In this document: positions 42,207-51,433 of the stretch, in pieces | Layout of the letters: the number at the start of each line of letters is the position of its first letter | Position numbering within the stretch: position 1 is the first letter of the stretch | Source: GWE2-42-39 sp963668595 | GTDB lineage: Bacteria; Bacteroidota; Bacteroidia; Bacteroidales; Prolixibacteraceae | Assembly: GCA_963668595.1 (NCBI GenBank) | Contig: OY764876.1 | Location: forward strand, 2,604,001-2,668,000 | Length of the DNA: 64,000 bases | Reading direction: 5' to 3' | Program-made: the position numbers and the translations under genes | Notes under the pieces: model-generated | Databases searched by the model: none | Seen by the model: only the letters and a program-made list of their open reading frames with translations | Told to the model about the DNA's origin: nothing

Positions 42207-44390
42207 ATGGGAAGAGATGTAACATTAACAGATCAGCTCCAAAAGTATTTTGGATTTGATCGGTTTAAGGGACAGCAGGAGGAAGTTATACAAAGCGTAC
42301 TGGATGGAAATGATACTTTTGTTCTGATGCCAACTGGCGGAGGAAAATCGTTGTGTTACCAATTGCCCGCGCTTTTATTGGATGGGACAGCTATAATAAT
42401 CTCTCCGCTGATTGCCTTAATGAAAAACCAGGTGGACTCCATTCGAAGCTTCGGCACCGAAGATGGAATTGCTCACTTTTTAAATTCGTCGCTGAACAAG
42501 TCGGCTACACAGCAAGTGAAAGACGATGTTTCAAGCGGGAAAACAAAACTTTTGTATGTAGCTCCGGAAAGCCTTACAAAACAAGAAAATGTGGATTTCC
42601 TGAAAGGAATCACCATTTCGTTTTATGCCATTGACGAAGCTCACTGTATTTCGGAGTGGGGGCACGATTTCCGCCCCGAATACCGCCGTATCCGGCCAAT
42701 TATTGCCGAAATAGGCAAAGCTCCGGTTATCGCCCTTACAGCAACAGCAACCGCCAAAGTTCAACACGACATTCAGAAAAACCTGGGGATGCAGGATGCC
42801 AATGTTTTCAAGGCTTCCTTCAACAGGCCAAACCTGTATTACGAAATCAGACCAAAAATAAAACCTGAAACTCAGATTATCCGCTTTATCAAGGAGAATC
42901 AGGGTAAGTCAGGAATTATTTACTGTTTGAGCCGTAAAAAAGTGGAAGAACTGGCTGAACTACTCCGGGTGAACGACATCAAGGCTCTTGCCTACCATGC
43001 AGGAATGGACTCGAGTACCCGTTCGGGAAATCAGGATAAATTCCTGATGGAAGAAGTAGATGTAATTGTAGCGACCATCGCTTTCGGAATGGGAATCGAC
43101 AAGCCTGATGTTCGTTTTGTTATCCACTACGACATTCCAAAAAGTCTTGAAGGTTACTACCAGGAAACTGGTCGTGCCGGACGCGATGGAGGCGAAGGAA
43201 AGTGTATCACTTTTTATTCGCACAAAGACATTCAGAAACTCGAAAAATTCATGCAGGGCAAGCCCGTAGCCGAGCAGGAAATTGGCCGACAACTATTGCT
43301 CGACACAGCTTCGTATGCCGAATCAGCTATTTGCCGACGAATTATTTTGCTGAATTATTTTGGCGAAATACTTCCCGAACCCTGCGGAAACTGCGACAAC
43401 TGTCTCAACCCGAAAGAACAGGTTGAAGCCAAAGACGAAATATGCCGTGCGCTGAAAGCAATTTTGGAGGTAAAAGAAAAATACAAGGCCGAACACATTG
43501 CCGACATTCTGGTTGGAAAGAAAACAGCAGCCGTCAAATCATTCCGTCATTACGAACTGGATGCTTTTGGATCGGGCGACGACCACGGAGAAAAATTCTG
43601 GAATGCAGTATTTCGGCAAAGCATGGTGAAAGGTCTTATTTTAAAAGACATTGAAAACTACGGCCTTTTAAAAGTGACTGATGCAGGACATGAATTTTTG
43701 CAAAATCCGAAAGATTTTCTGTTGGTGCGCAATCACGATTACGATGTTAAAGACGACGACATTATAACAGCAGGAGCACCTGCCGGAGGTTCTGGGGGCG
43801 ATCCGGAACTATTTTCGATGCTGAAAGACCTGCGCAAACAAATTGCCCGCAAGCTCAGTTTGCCACCCTTTGTTATTTTTCAGGATCCATCTTTGTCCGA
43901 CATGTCACTGCAATACCCAATCAGTATTGATGAACTGAAATTTATACAGGGCGTAGGCGAAGGAAAAGCCAAACGCTACGGCAAAGAGTTTGTCGAGCTG
44001 ATAAAACATTACGTAGAAGAAAACGATATTGAGCGTCCGATGGACATGGTGGTTCGCACCGTTGCCAACAAATCGAAATCGAAAGTTGCCATCATCCAAA
44101 GTATCGACCGGATGATGGATCTCGAAGACATTGCCGAAGCCCAGGCAATTGAGATGAAAGACCTCATTTCGGAAATTGAAGTAATTGTTAACTCGGGCAC
44201 AAAAATTAATATTGACTACTACCTCAATGAAATTCTGGACGAAGAGCATCAGGAAGAGGTATTTGACTATTTCCGCCAGGCCAAAACCGACTCGGTGGAA
44301 GATGCACTGAAAGAATTAGGAGAAGAAGATTATTCCGAAGAAGACATTCGCCTGATGCGTATCAAGTTTATGTCGGAGATGGGCAATTAA
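42207..44390 (+). CDS. recQ: ATP-dependent DNA helicase RecQ
   Basis: The 727-residue protein has the full RecQ layout: helicase motif I MPTGGGKSLCYQLP (about residues 44-57), DEAH box IDEAHCISEWGHDFRPEY, motif VI QETGRAGRDG, the RQC zinc-cysteines (C..CGNCDNC), an HRDC-like domain around 520-590 (LRKQIARKLSLPPFVIF), and an unusual acidic C-terminal extension (about 600-727, with repeated E/D). It unwinds DNA in recombination and repair. The C-terminal tail is longer than in Escherichia coli RecQ (609). No exact promoter box is seen upstream. Confidence 0.95.
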   Translation: MGRDVTLTDQLQKYFGFDRFKGQQEEVIQSVLDGNDTFVLMPTGGGKSLCYQLPALLLDGTAIIISPLIALMKNQVDSIRSFGTEDGIAHFLNSSLNKSATQQVKDDVSSGKTKLLYVAPESLTKQENVDFLKGITISFYAIDEAHCISEWGHDFRPEYRRIRPIIAEIGKAPVIALTATATAKVQHDIQKNLGMQDANVFKASFNRPNLYYEIRPKIKPETQIIRFIKENQGKSGIIYCLSRKKVEELAELLRVNDIKALAYHAGMDSSTRSGNQDKFLMEEVDVIVATIAFGMGIDKPDVRFVIHYDIPKSLEGYYQETGRAGRDGGEGKCITFYSHKDIQKLEKFMQGKPVAEQEIGRQLLLDTASYAESAICRRIILLNYFGEILPEPCGNCDNCLNPKEQVEAKDEICRALKAILEVKEKYKAEHIADILVGKKTAAVKSFRHYELDAFGSGDDHGEKFWNAVFRQSMVKGLILKDIENYGLLKVTDAGHEFLQNPKDFLLVRNHDYDVKDDDIITAGAPAGGSGGDPELFSMLKDLRKQIARKLSLPPFVIFQDPSLSDMSLQYPISIDELKFIQGVGEGKAKRYGKEFVELIKHYVEENDIERPMDMVVRTVANKSKSKVAIIQSIDRMMDLEDIAEAQAIEMKDLISEIEVIVNSGTKINIDYYLNEILDEEHQEEVFDYFRQAKTDSVEDALKELGEEDYSEEDIRLMRIKFMSEMGN

Positions 44391-44411
44391 ACTTCTCTGA
44401 TTAGAGAATAC

Positions 44412-44450
44412 AAAAGATCCGGTCTGCAATCCAGTCCGGATCTTTTTTTT
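44412..44450 (+). terminator. Intrinsic terminator of recQ
   Basis: AAAAGATCCGG (44412-44422) and CCGGATCTTTT (44436-44446) form an 11-bp stem followed by more T. Confidence 0.9.
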
Positions 44451-44512
44451 CCGCCAATCAATCAAAAACTTTTGTATTCGGAGAGAGCCTCGGCAAATGT
44501 CAATTAATTGAT

Positions 44513-44520
44513 TATCTTTG
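44513..44520 (+). promoter_or_regulatory. Probable -7 box before era
   Basis: TATCTTTG matches TAnnTTTG and is 32 bases before the era ATG. No -33 box at the usual spacing. Confidence 0.5.
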
Positions 44521-44552
44521 CGACCGTTTTTAAATGCTTCATTTTTAATTGA

Positions 44553-45437
44553 ATGACACACAAGTCAGGTTTTGTAAACATTATCGGCAACCCGAACGTC
44601 GGGAAATCGACCATCATGAATGTACTGGTGGGCGAGCGTTTATCTATCATCACATCGAAAATGCAAACAACCCGTCATCGCATCAAAGGGATCGTGAACG
44701 GAGATGATTTTCAGATTGTTTATTCCGACACGCCAGGAATATTGAAGCCTCATTACAAGCTTCAGGAATCGATGATGAAATTTGTGGACACGGCACTCAT
44801 TGATGCCGACGTAATCCTGTATGTAACCGATGTGGTTGAAAAACCCGACAAAAATGAAGAGTATCTGACGCGCATCAATGCGTCGGAAGCACCAGTAATT
44901 GTACTGATCAATAAAATTGATCTTTCGAATCAGGAAAAAGTAATGGAACTGTACAACGAATGGAAAGTTCGTGTTCCACGAGCAGATATTTACCTGGTTT
45001 CGGCTACCGAAAATTTCAATGTAGCACCTATTTTCGACCGTATTTTGGAATTGCTTCCCGAAGGACCTCCTTACTTTCCGAAAGACGAGTTGACCGACCG
45101 CAACGAGCGTTTCTTTGTATCTGAAATTGTCCGCGAGAAAATTCTGGTGAACTACCAGAAAGAGATTCCGTACTCGGTGGAAGTAGAAGTAGAAGAATTT
45201 AAAGAAGGGAGCAATATGCTTGAGCTACGCTGCGTAATTCACGTGGCCCGAGACACTCAAAAAGGAATTATCATCGGACATCAGGGAAAAGCATTGAAAA
45301 AAATAGGCACACAAGCCCGTCTTGATCTTGAGGAGTTTTTCCAGAAAAAAGTTTTTCTCCACTTGTATGTGAAAGTGAGCAAAGACTGGCGTGACAAAGA
45401 CCGAATGCTTGGCTCTTTCGGGTACGATATGCACTAA
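44553..45437 (+). CDS. era: GTPase Era
   Basis: The 294-residue protein has an N-terminal GTPase (G1 GNPNVGKST, G3 DTPGIL, G4 NKID) and a C-terminal KH domain (RCVIHVARDTQKGIIIGHQGKALKKIG). Era binds 16S rRNA and is needed for 30S maturation. It is followed on the same strand by der after a 164-base gap that contains simple repeats. Confidence 0.96.
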   Translation: MTHKSGFVNIIGNPNVGKSTIMNVLVGERLSIITSKMQTTRHRIKGIVNGDDFQIVYSDTPGILKPHYKLQESMMKFVDTALIDADVILYVTDVVEKPDKNEEYLTRINASEAPVIVLINKIDLSNQEKVMELYNEWKVRVPRADIYLVSATENFNVAPIFDRILELLPEGPPYFPKDELTDRNERFFVSEIVREKILVNYQKEIPYSVEVEVEEFKEGSNMLELRCVIHVARDTQKGIIIGHQGKALKKIGTQARLDLEEFFQKKVFLHLYVKVSKDWRDKDRMLGSFGYDMH

Positions 45438-45600
45438 AAAGTAGAAAGTAAAAAGTAGTAAGTCGTAAGTAAAAAGACAAGTAATTAGTTTAACTAAAAC
45501 TCAGGTGTTTCTCAAAATCTGTCTGTTTACTGCAATAAATCACTTCTCGTGGCTATTTTTTATGGAATTTGGAATTTAAAATTTGAGATTTAGAATTTAT
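45436..45600 (+). repeat. Low-complexity repeats between era and der
   Basis: Two tracts are visible: repeats of AAGTA/AAAAGT-type units from 45436 to 45486, and repeats of GGAATTT/AAATTTG/GAGATTT-type units from 45564 to 45599. Such AAGTAAAAAGT and GGAATTT tracts occur in intergenic DNA of Bacteroidetes. They separate two related GTPase genes. Confidence 0.7.
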
Positions 45601-45601
45601 T

Positions 45602-46909
45602 ATGAGCAACATAGTAGCAATAGTAGGAAGACCTAACGTTGGAAAATCGACCTTATTCAACCGACTAACCGAAAGTCGCAAAGCCATTGTAGATGAAATG
45701 GCAGGGGTAACCCGCGACCGTCAGTACGGAAAATCGGTATGGAATGGTATTGAATTTTCGGTAATCGACACAGGCGGGTATGTAATTAACTCGGACGATG
45801 TATTTGAAGAGGAAATTCGCAAACAGGTAGTAATTGCCATCGAAGAAGCGGACACCATTATTTTTGTAGTAGATGTGGAAACCGGCATTACCGATATGGA
45901 TGATGCTGTTGCCGAAATACTCCGCAAATCGAAGAAAGCTGTATTTCTAGCGATAAACAAAGTGGACAATCCAAGCAGGGTAATGGAATCGCATGAATTT
46001 CATTCGCTAGGTTTGGGCGAATTATACTGTATTTCATCGATAAACGGGAGCGGAACCGGCGACCTGCTTGACGCAGTGGTAAATAGCCTTCCGAAAAAAG
46101 AAAACGATGAGGAAGAAGAAAAAATCCCGAAATTTGCAGTAGTTGGCCGTCCAAACGTAGGTAAATCATCGTTTGTAAATGCCCTTACCGGTGAAGAGCG
46201 CAATATTGTAACCGACATTGCCGGTACCACCCGAGACTCAATTCATACTCGCTACAATAAATTCGGACACGATTTTTACCTGGTTGACACTGCCGGATTG
46301 CGCAAAAAAGCGAAAGTGAAGGAAGATGTTGAATTTTACTCTGTACTTCGTTCAGTACGAACCATTGAAGAGTCGGATGTATGTTTGCTTATTCTGGATG
46401 CAACCCGCGGTATTGAAGCGCAAGACATGAGTATTTACAATCTTGCATTACGCAATAACAAGGGCGTTGTAATTCTTATTAATAAATGGGATTTGGTTGA
46501 AAAAGACAATTCATCAACCAAACAATTTACTGCTACCATTCATGAACGGATTGCTCCATTCACCGATGTTCCGATTATTTTTATGTCGGCACTAACCAAG
46601 CAACGTATTTTTAAAGCATTGGAAACGGCAGTAGAAGTATATCAGAATCGTCAGCAAAAGATAAAAACTTCGGCCTTGAATGAATTGCTACAGGAATCGA
46701 TTGAAAGTTATCCGCCTCCATCGGTGAAAGGCAAATACATCAAAATTAAATATGCAACCCAGTTACCAAGTGTAACTCCTTCGTTTGCATTTTTTGCCAA
46801 CTTACCTCAATACATCAAAGATCCGTACAAACGCTATCTGGAAAACCGGATTCGCGAACGCTTCAATTTTACCGGCGTGCCCATCCAGATTTATTTCAGA
46901 AAAAAATAA
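45602..46909 (+). CDS. der: Ribosome-associated GTPase Der (EngA)
   Basis: The 435-residue protein has two tandem GTPase domains (G1 GRPNVGKST in the first, again GRPNVGKSS near residue 182 in the second, with DTGGY and DTAGLR) and a C-terminal KH-like domain (VKGKYIKIKYATQLPSVTPSFAFF). It acts in 50S maturation. The two GTPase domains are the defining family trait. It lies downstream of era, separated by simple repeats, and is closed by a terminator. Confidence 0.97.
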   Translation: MSNIVAIVGRPNVGKSTLFNRLTESRKAIVDEMAGVTRDRQYGKSVWNGIEFSVIDTGGYVINSDDVFEEEIRKQVVIAIEEADTIIFVVDVETGITDMDDAVAEILRKSKKAVFLAINKVDNPSRVMESHEFHSLGLGELYCISSINGSGTGDLLDAVVNSLPKKENDEEEEKIPKFAVVGRPNVGKSSFVNALTGEERNIVTDIAGTTRDSIHTRYNKFGHDFYLVDTAGLRKKAKVKEDVEFYSVLRSVRTIEESDVCLLILDATRGIEAQDMSIYNLALRNNKGVVILINKWDLVEKDNSSTKQFTATIHERIAPFTDVPIIFMSALTKQRIFKALETAVEVYQNRQQKIKTSALNELLQESIESYPPPSVKGKYIKIKYATQLPSVTPSFAFFANLPQYIKDPYKRYLENRIRERFNFTGVPIQIYFRKK

Positions 46910-46931
46910 TAAGCGACACGATAAAAAAATC

Positions 46932-46975
46932 AGCGCCCGAACGATCGGAAATCCGACATTCGGGCGCTTGTTTAT
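46932..46975. terminator. Terminator between der and the aminotransferase
   Basis: AGCGCCCGAA (46932-46941) and TTCGGGCGCT (46959-46968) form a 10-bp stem with a second inner TCGGA/TCCGA stem. A- and T-rich flanks on both sides serve the convergent genes. Confidence 0.85.
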
Positions 46976-47000
46976 TTGTAAGGTTCCAGGTAGGCAATTA

Positions 47001-48206
47001 TTATTTTCGGTAAGTGTTGCCGGGATAGGCTTTCAACCCAGCTTCCAATATTTTCAGGCAAACAGCTAAATCGGCTTTTTTCAATACATACGCCAAGCGC
47101 ACTTCATCTTTTCCGTAGCCGGGAGTGGTATAAAAACCAGATGCAGGGGCCATGAAAAGGGTCTGATTTTCCAATTCGAAATCGCTGAGCAACCATGCAC
47201 AAAATTTATCCGAATCGTCAACCGGCAATTTGGCCACAGTATAAAAAGCGCCCATCGGAATTGGCGAATAAACTCCTTCAATACGATTCAATCCGTCAAT
47301 CAGGAATTTACGGCGTTCCACATATTCGTTGTACGAATCGAGCAGATAACCTTCTGTTTCTTCCAGCGATGCTTCGGCTGCAATCTGCCCAATCAATGGC
47401 GGACTTAAGCGAGCCTGACAAAACTTCATCACGTTTTTGCGTACTTCTTTGTTTTTAGTCAACAAAGCACCAATACGGATTCCGCATTCGCTGTAGCGTT
47501 TCGAAACCGAATCAATCAAGATTACATTTTGCTCAATTCCTTCAAGATGAAATGCAGAAATATAAGGAGCTCCCGTGTAACAGAATTCTCGATAAACCTC
47601 GTCTGAAAACAAAAACAAGTCGTATTTTTTCACCAGGTCGCGAATTTTATTCATTTCATCGCGGGTGTATAAATAGCCTGTTGGGTTGTTCGGGTTACAA
47701 ATCATGATTCCCTTGGTGCGGGGAGTAATCAGTTTCTCAAATTCTTCGATTGGCGGTAATGCAAAACCTTCTTCTATTTTCGCCGGAATTGACTTAATTT
47801 CAGCACCAGCAACAATAGCAAAAGCCTCGTAGTTCGCATAAGCAGGTTCAGGAACAATAATTTCGTCGCCCGGATCGAGGCACGACATAAATGCAAAAGT
47901 TACGGCTTCACTACCTCCGGTTGTAATGATAATATCCTCCACATCAAGATAAATCTTGTATTTGTGGTAATACGCCGCCAGCTTCTGCCGCAATGAAAGG
48001 ATTCCTTCACTGGGAGAATACTCCAAGATGGTGCGCTGGATGTTTCGAATCGCCTCCATCGCTCGTTCAGGTGTAGGCAAATCGGGCTGGCCGATATTCA
48101 AATGATACACCTTGCGTCCTTTGGCTTTTGCTTCGTTTGCCAACGGGACGAGCTTCCTGATTGGCGAATCAGGCATCATGTTTCCACGTTTTGATGTTGA
48201 GGGCAT
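47001..48206 (-). CDS. PLP-dependent aminotransferase, class I/II
   Basis: From the ATG at 48206 the protein has 401 residues. The aspartate aminotransferase-like fold (fold type I) is seen in the substrate-binding GQPDLPTPE, the N in CNPNNPTG, Y and D around LFSDEVYREF, the PLP lysine in DSVSKRYSECG and the R in EVRLAYVL. The substrate is unknown; related proteins in Bacteroidetes transaminate aromatic amino acids, aspartate or alanine. It is a single gene with a TATATTTG promoter box upstream. Confidence 0.92.
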   Translation of the reverse strand: MPSTSKRGNMMPDSPIRKLVPLANEAKAKGRKVYHLNIGQPDLPTPERAMEAIRNIQRTILEYSPSEGILSLRQKLAAYYHKYKIYLDVEDIIITTGGSEAVTFAFMSCLDPGDEIIVPEPAYANYEAFAIVAGAEIKSIPAKIEEGFALPPIEEFEKLITPRTKGIMICNPNNPTGYLYTRDEMNKIRDLVKKYDLFLFSDEVYREFCYTGAPYISAFHLEGIEQNVILIDSVSKRYSECGIRIGALLTKNKEVRKNVMKFCQARLSPPLIGQIAAEASLEETEGYLLDSYNEYVERRKFLIDGLNRIEGVYSPIPMGAFYTVAKLPVDDSDKFCAWLLSDFELENQTLFMAPASGFYTTPGYGKDEVRLAYVLKKADLAVCLKILEAGLKAYPGNTYRK

Positions 48207-48230
48207 TTGCAAAAATTTTAAATAAGTGGG

Positions 48231-48238
48231 CAAATATA
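48231..48238 (-). promoter_or_regulatory. -7 box of the aminotransferase gene
   Basis: TATATTTG on the minus strand, 24 bases before the ATG at 48206, matches TAnnTTTG. Confidence 0.6.
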
Positions 48239-48357
48239 CAATTATCAATCTTAAATCACTTTCAACTCATTTACTTAAAATTGAAATATTAACCCACTCG
48301 TAAGTTTTAATTCGCACAAAAAAGAATTCTTTTTCAAGTAACCTGAAAAAAAACCTC

Positions 48358-48365
48358 TAAATTTG
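48358..48365 (+). promoter_or_regulatory. Possible -7 box of the ald promoter
   Basis: TAAATTTG matches TAnnTTTG; the ATG follows 100 bases later, which would give a long leader. No clear -33 box. Confidence 0.45.
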
Positions 48366-48465
48366 TATGACATCTTTCCAAAATTCTGTGATTTTATCAT
48401 ATTTTCGATAGAAAGCATCGTCTAATTTTATGGCCTGATCTTTTAATAACTAAAATAATAGAGTA

Positions 48466-49578
48466 ATGATAATCGGTGTACCCAAAGAAATTAAAAACAA
48501 CGAAAACCGCGTTGCATTAACCCCTGCCGGAGCAGCAGAATTGGTAAAACAAGGACATAATGTTTATGTACAAGCTTCAGCCGGAATCGGAAGTGGATTT
48601 TGCGATGAGGATTATACTGGCGCAGGTGCAACAATCCTTCCTTCCATCGAAGAAGTATATGCCATTGCCGAAATGATTATTAAAGTAAAAGAACCTATTG
48701 CTTCGGAATATAAATTAATCCGCAAAGGACAGATTCTTTACACCTATTTTCACTTCGCCTCGTCGGAAGAACTGACCGATGCAATGCTTGCAAACGGTTC
48801 AATCTGTTTGGCTTACGAAACGGTTGAACTTCCTGACCGCTCGTTACCATTATTGGTTCCAATGTCGGAAGTTGCCGGTCGCATGTCGGTTCAGGAAGGT
48901 GCTAAATATCTGGAAAAAACGTATGGTGGCTACGGTGTATTGCTCGGTGGAGTTCCTGGTGTTCCTCCTGCAAAAGTGCTGATTATTGGTGGTGGTATTG
49001 TTGGTACCGAAGCTGCAAAAATGGCTGCCGGCCTTGGAGCTGATGTTACCATTATGGACGTTAGCCTGAGACGCCTCCGCTATCTCGACGACATTATGCC
49101 TGCCAACGTAAAAACCATGATGAGCAACGCATACAATATCCGTGAAATGGTAAAAACTCACGACTTGATTATTGGTGCAGTGTTGATCCCGGGAGCTAAA
49201 GCTCCGAAACTGGTTACACGCGACATGCTTCCTACCATGAAAGCTGGTACTGTTATGGTGGACGTTGCAGTGGATCAGGGCGGTTGCTTCGAAACAACCA
49301 AACCAACTACTCACGACGACCCGAATTTCGTGATCGACAATGTAATTCACTATTGTGTTGCCAACATGCCGGGTGCCGTTCCGCGTACTTCAACATTGGC
49401 TCTTACCAATGCAACACTGCCTTACGCTGTTCAACTGGCCAATAAAGGCTGGAAACAAGCTTGTATCGATGATGCAAATCTGCGCAAAGGATTGAACGTA
49501 GTAGATGGCAAAGTAGTTTATGAAGGCGTTGCTGAAGCATTCAATCTTCCGTTTGTTTCGGTTGAATCAGTTTTATAA
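48466..49578 (+). CDS. ald: Alanine dehydrogenase
   Basis: The 370-residue protein begins with the ald/PNT signature MIIGVPKEIKNNENRVALTP, with substrate residues R15 and K75-like, and has the nucleotide-binding Rossmann fold (VLIIGGGIVGTEAAKMAAGLGADV, about residues 168-191) plus the catalytic D (about 270, VDVAVDQGGC). It interconverts L-alanine and pyruvate plus ammonia with NAD. The single-chain length (370) matches Ald rather than the longer PntA. It is alone and closed by a strong terminator. Confidence 0.95.
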   Translation: MIIGVPKEIKNNENRVALTPAGAAELVKQGHNVYVQASAGIGSGFCDEDYTGAGATILPSIEEVYAIAEMIIKVKEPIASEYKLIRKGQILYTYFHFASSEELTDAMLANGSICLAYETVELPDRSLPLLVPMSEVAGRMSVQEGAKYLEKTYGGYGVLLGGVPGVPPAKVLIIGGGIVGTEAAKMAAGLGADVTIMDVSLRRLRYLDDIMPANVKTMMSNAYNIREMVKTHDLIIGAVLIPGAKAPKLVTRDMLPTMKAGTVMVDVAVDQGGCFETTKPTTHDDPNFVIDNVIHYCVANMPGAVPRTSTLALTNATLPYAVQLANKGWKQACIDDANLRKGLNVVDGKVVYEGVAEAFNLPFVSVESVL

Positions 49579-49601
49579 AAAACCAATCATTATATAGAAA
49601 G

Positions 49602-49625
49602 TCCCGCTTCGGCGGGATTTTTTTT
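49602..49625 (+). terminator. Intrinsic terminator of ald
   Basis: TCCCGC, loop TTCG and GCGGGA (49602-49617) followed by eight T. Confidence 0.92.
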
Positions 49626-49652
49626 GCTCCATTTTTCAGCAAAAATTCATCG

Positions 49653-50321
49653 CTAATAGATTGAATGCTGTAGCAGAATTTGCATCAATTCTTCGGGGCG
49701 ATAATAATAGCGCAATTTGTAGCGACGATATTTTTCACTAAGCTCCTCACAATTAATTACGTATTCCGAAAAATCTTTTACCTGGTACCCCAAACCATGT
49801 GCAATGGTGATTTCATCCACCCGATGCTCTGTCTGTCTGCGTTTTGCCGGAAACAAATAGCCAATACCCAAAGTAACAATTCCAATTTTCGATCTCGAAT
49901 TATAATCGACTACATGAGCCAACTCGTGCCCAATTACACCAACCTGCGCATTGAATGGCACATCGGAAAGCAATAAACCCTGTCCGTTTTTCACCTTATT
50001 GTCAATATTTATCCGGTACGCTCTTTTTGCTTTTCTTCGGAATAGAAAATTGGGAGCAGGCAAACACTGCATGGTTGTTTTTATATTCTTCTGACGAATC
50101 CGAATCCGGGTATCTTTCAACTCCGGATAATAACTCAATGCCACAAGTGTGGGCAAAAGAAAATCATCGTCAAGCATTTTATTGGATGAAAAGTTATCGA
50201 GCAACAAACATTGTGCATCACGCATACTCGTCCGATCGAATTGTTTGACCGGATCGGGCGAAAAAGCCAGCAACTGAACCGAGACAAATAAAAGGACAAA
50301 AAAAAGAAACAGGTATCTCAT
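49653..50321 (-). CDS. Exported zinc-metallopeptidase-like protein of unknown family
   Basis: The 222-residue protein (start MRYLF at 50321; another ATG lies at 50327) has a signal peptide (LFLFFVLLFVSVQLLAFS). Its second half has a zinc site: HELAHVVDY (HExxH) about residue 135, with EHRVDEI some 30 residues later as a likely third ligand. It resembles gluzincin peptidases, but I do not recognise the family, and the short length may mean a reduced or non-peptidase role in the periplasm. It is read in the opposite direction to ald and ends before its terminator. Confidence 0.65.
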   Translation of the reverse strand: MRYLFLFFVLLFVSVQLLAFSPDPVKQFDRTSMRDAQCLLLDNFSSNKMLDDDFLLPTLVALSYYPELKDTRIRIRQKNIKTTMQCLPAPNFLFRRKAKRAYRINIDNKVKNGQGLLLSDVPFNAQVGVIGHELAHVVDYNSRSKIGIVTLGIGYLFPAKRRQTEHRVDEITIAHGLGYQVKDFSEYVINCEELSEKYRRYKLRYYYRPEELMQILLQHSIY

Positions 50322-50369
50322 AGCCATAAAGATAGGCAAATAGAGTTTCAGAAAAAAGAAAGCTGTTTG

Positions 50370-51002
50370 CTACTTGATTTCTCCCAGACAATCAAGTTTT
50401 TCGGAAGCGGCTATCCCGTTGGGATTGCAGCCAGGTTCACCTTCTGGAATCTCGACACCAAGTTTTTGGTAATATTCCACCCAGCCCGAGGCAAAATTTC
50501 CGGTTTGCGGATCAATAAAAGTCATTGCGTCCAATTGAAAAACCGAATCGGGTTCGAATGCCCGAAATACAAACTCGGAACAATAATGAGCAGTATCGCT
50601 CAGCATATAAGTAAAATTGTATGGTTTACCCAGCATTTTCTCCGCCCTGGTTATTGCTCCCCGAATCGAGAATTGCCATTCGGGTTTCAAACGATAAGCA
50701 ATAACTGTTGCAGAATCGCCTTCAGAGTGAACAAAATCGAACAGCGCAATCCGACAAGTTCCTCCGTCGGGACTGGCATGCAGCACAAATACCGAATCAT
50801 CGGTGCATTCAACCAAACCCACATGCGAAAAATGAGTTTCAGCATGCGTCTGCGTCACCTTATCAATGGCCTCCGACAACTGCGAAGAACCAGTTCCCCT
50901 AAAAAGTAAATCGCCGGTTTGCAATTCAATTCCGTTTGGCTGTTTGCAGGCAGATAATCCAAGACAAAATAAAAATAGTAGAGTTGTGGCTATTTTTTCC
51001 AT
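50370..51002 (-). CDS. YiiX/YebB-like (NlpC/P60-type) lipoprotein hydrolase
   Basis: From the ATG at 51002 the product has 210 residues. It has a lipobox (LLFLFCLGLSACKQPNG, Cys about residue 18) and a YiiX-type permuted NlpC/P60 fold: GDLLFRGTGSSQLSEAID, H in THFSHVGLVE, and C in DTAHYCSEFVFRAF. These enzymes form a cysteine-histidine catalytic dyad; substrates proposed for relatives are amide bonds in lipids or peptides, but none is proven. Its start lies two bases after the arfB stop, so the genes are likely coupled. Confidence 0.8.
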   Translation of the reverse strand: MEKIATTLLFLFCLGLSACKQPNGIELQTGDLLFRGTGSSQLSEAIDKVTQTHAETHFSHVGLVECTDDSVFVLHASPDGGTCRIALFDFVHSEGDSATVIAYRLKPEWQFSIRGAITRAEKMLGKPYNFTYMLSDTAHYCSEFVFRAFEPDSVFQLDAMTFIDPQTGNFASGWVEYYQKLGVEIPEGEPGCNPNGIAASEKLDCLGEIK

Positions 51003-51004
51003 AA

Positions 51005-51421
51005 CTAAAAATCGACTTTCCCACGCAGCGATTTCTTTTCGCCCAGATGTTTCTTCTCCTGAATTCGTTTCTCGATGGCTGCTTTTCCTGGTCGTGTCGC
51101 TTTTCGTTTTTTTTGTGGAGTAAGTGCTTTTACAAACAGCTCGTACAGTTTTTCCACACAAATTTCTTTATTAATCAATTGCGAACGTTCTTTCTGACTC
51201 ACCACCTGAATTATTCCGTCTGCAATAATTTTGGAGGCCAGCTTTTCAAGCAGTACTGCTTTCTGTTCTTCATTTAGCAAAGCGGATGCTGCAATATTGA
51301 AACGCAAAGCAACACGCGAACTCACCTTATTCACATTCTGGCCGCCGGGACCACTGCTACGCGAAGTCTGAAATTCAAATTCAGGACTTAAATCGGGTAA
51401 AACGATGGGTTGCATTTCCAT
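51005..51421 (-). CDS. arfB: Alternative ribosome-rescue factor ArfB (YaeJ-type peptidyl-tRNA hydrolase)
   Basis: The 138-residue protein has only the GGQ release-factor domain (SRSSGPGGQNVNKVSSRVAL, GGQ near residue 27) plus a basic C-terminal tail (KRKATRPGKAAIEKRIQEKK) that enters the mRNA channel. It lacks the stop-codon domain, which sets it apart from prfB. It releases peptides from ribosomes stalled without a stop codon. It sits between the nuclease-like gene and the YiiX lipoprotein gene on the same strand. Confidence 0.93.
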   Translation of the reverse strand: MEMQPIVLPDLSPEFEFQTSRSSGPGGQNVNKVSSRVALRFNIAASALLNEEQKAVLLEKLASKIIADGIIQVVSQKERSQLINKEICVEKLYELFVKALTPQKKRKATRPGKAAIEKRIQEKKHLGEKKSLRGKVDF

Positions 51422-51433
51422 TTTTTTTCGGAC

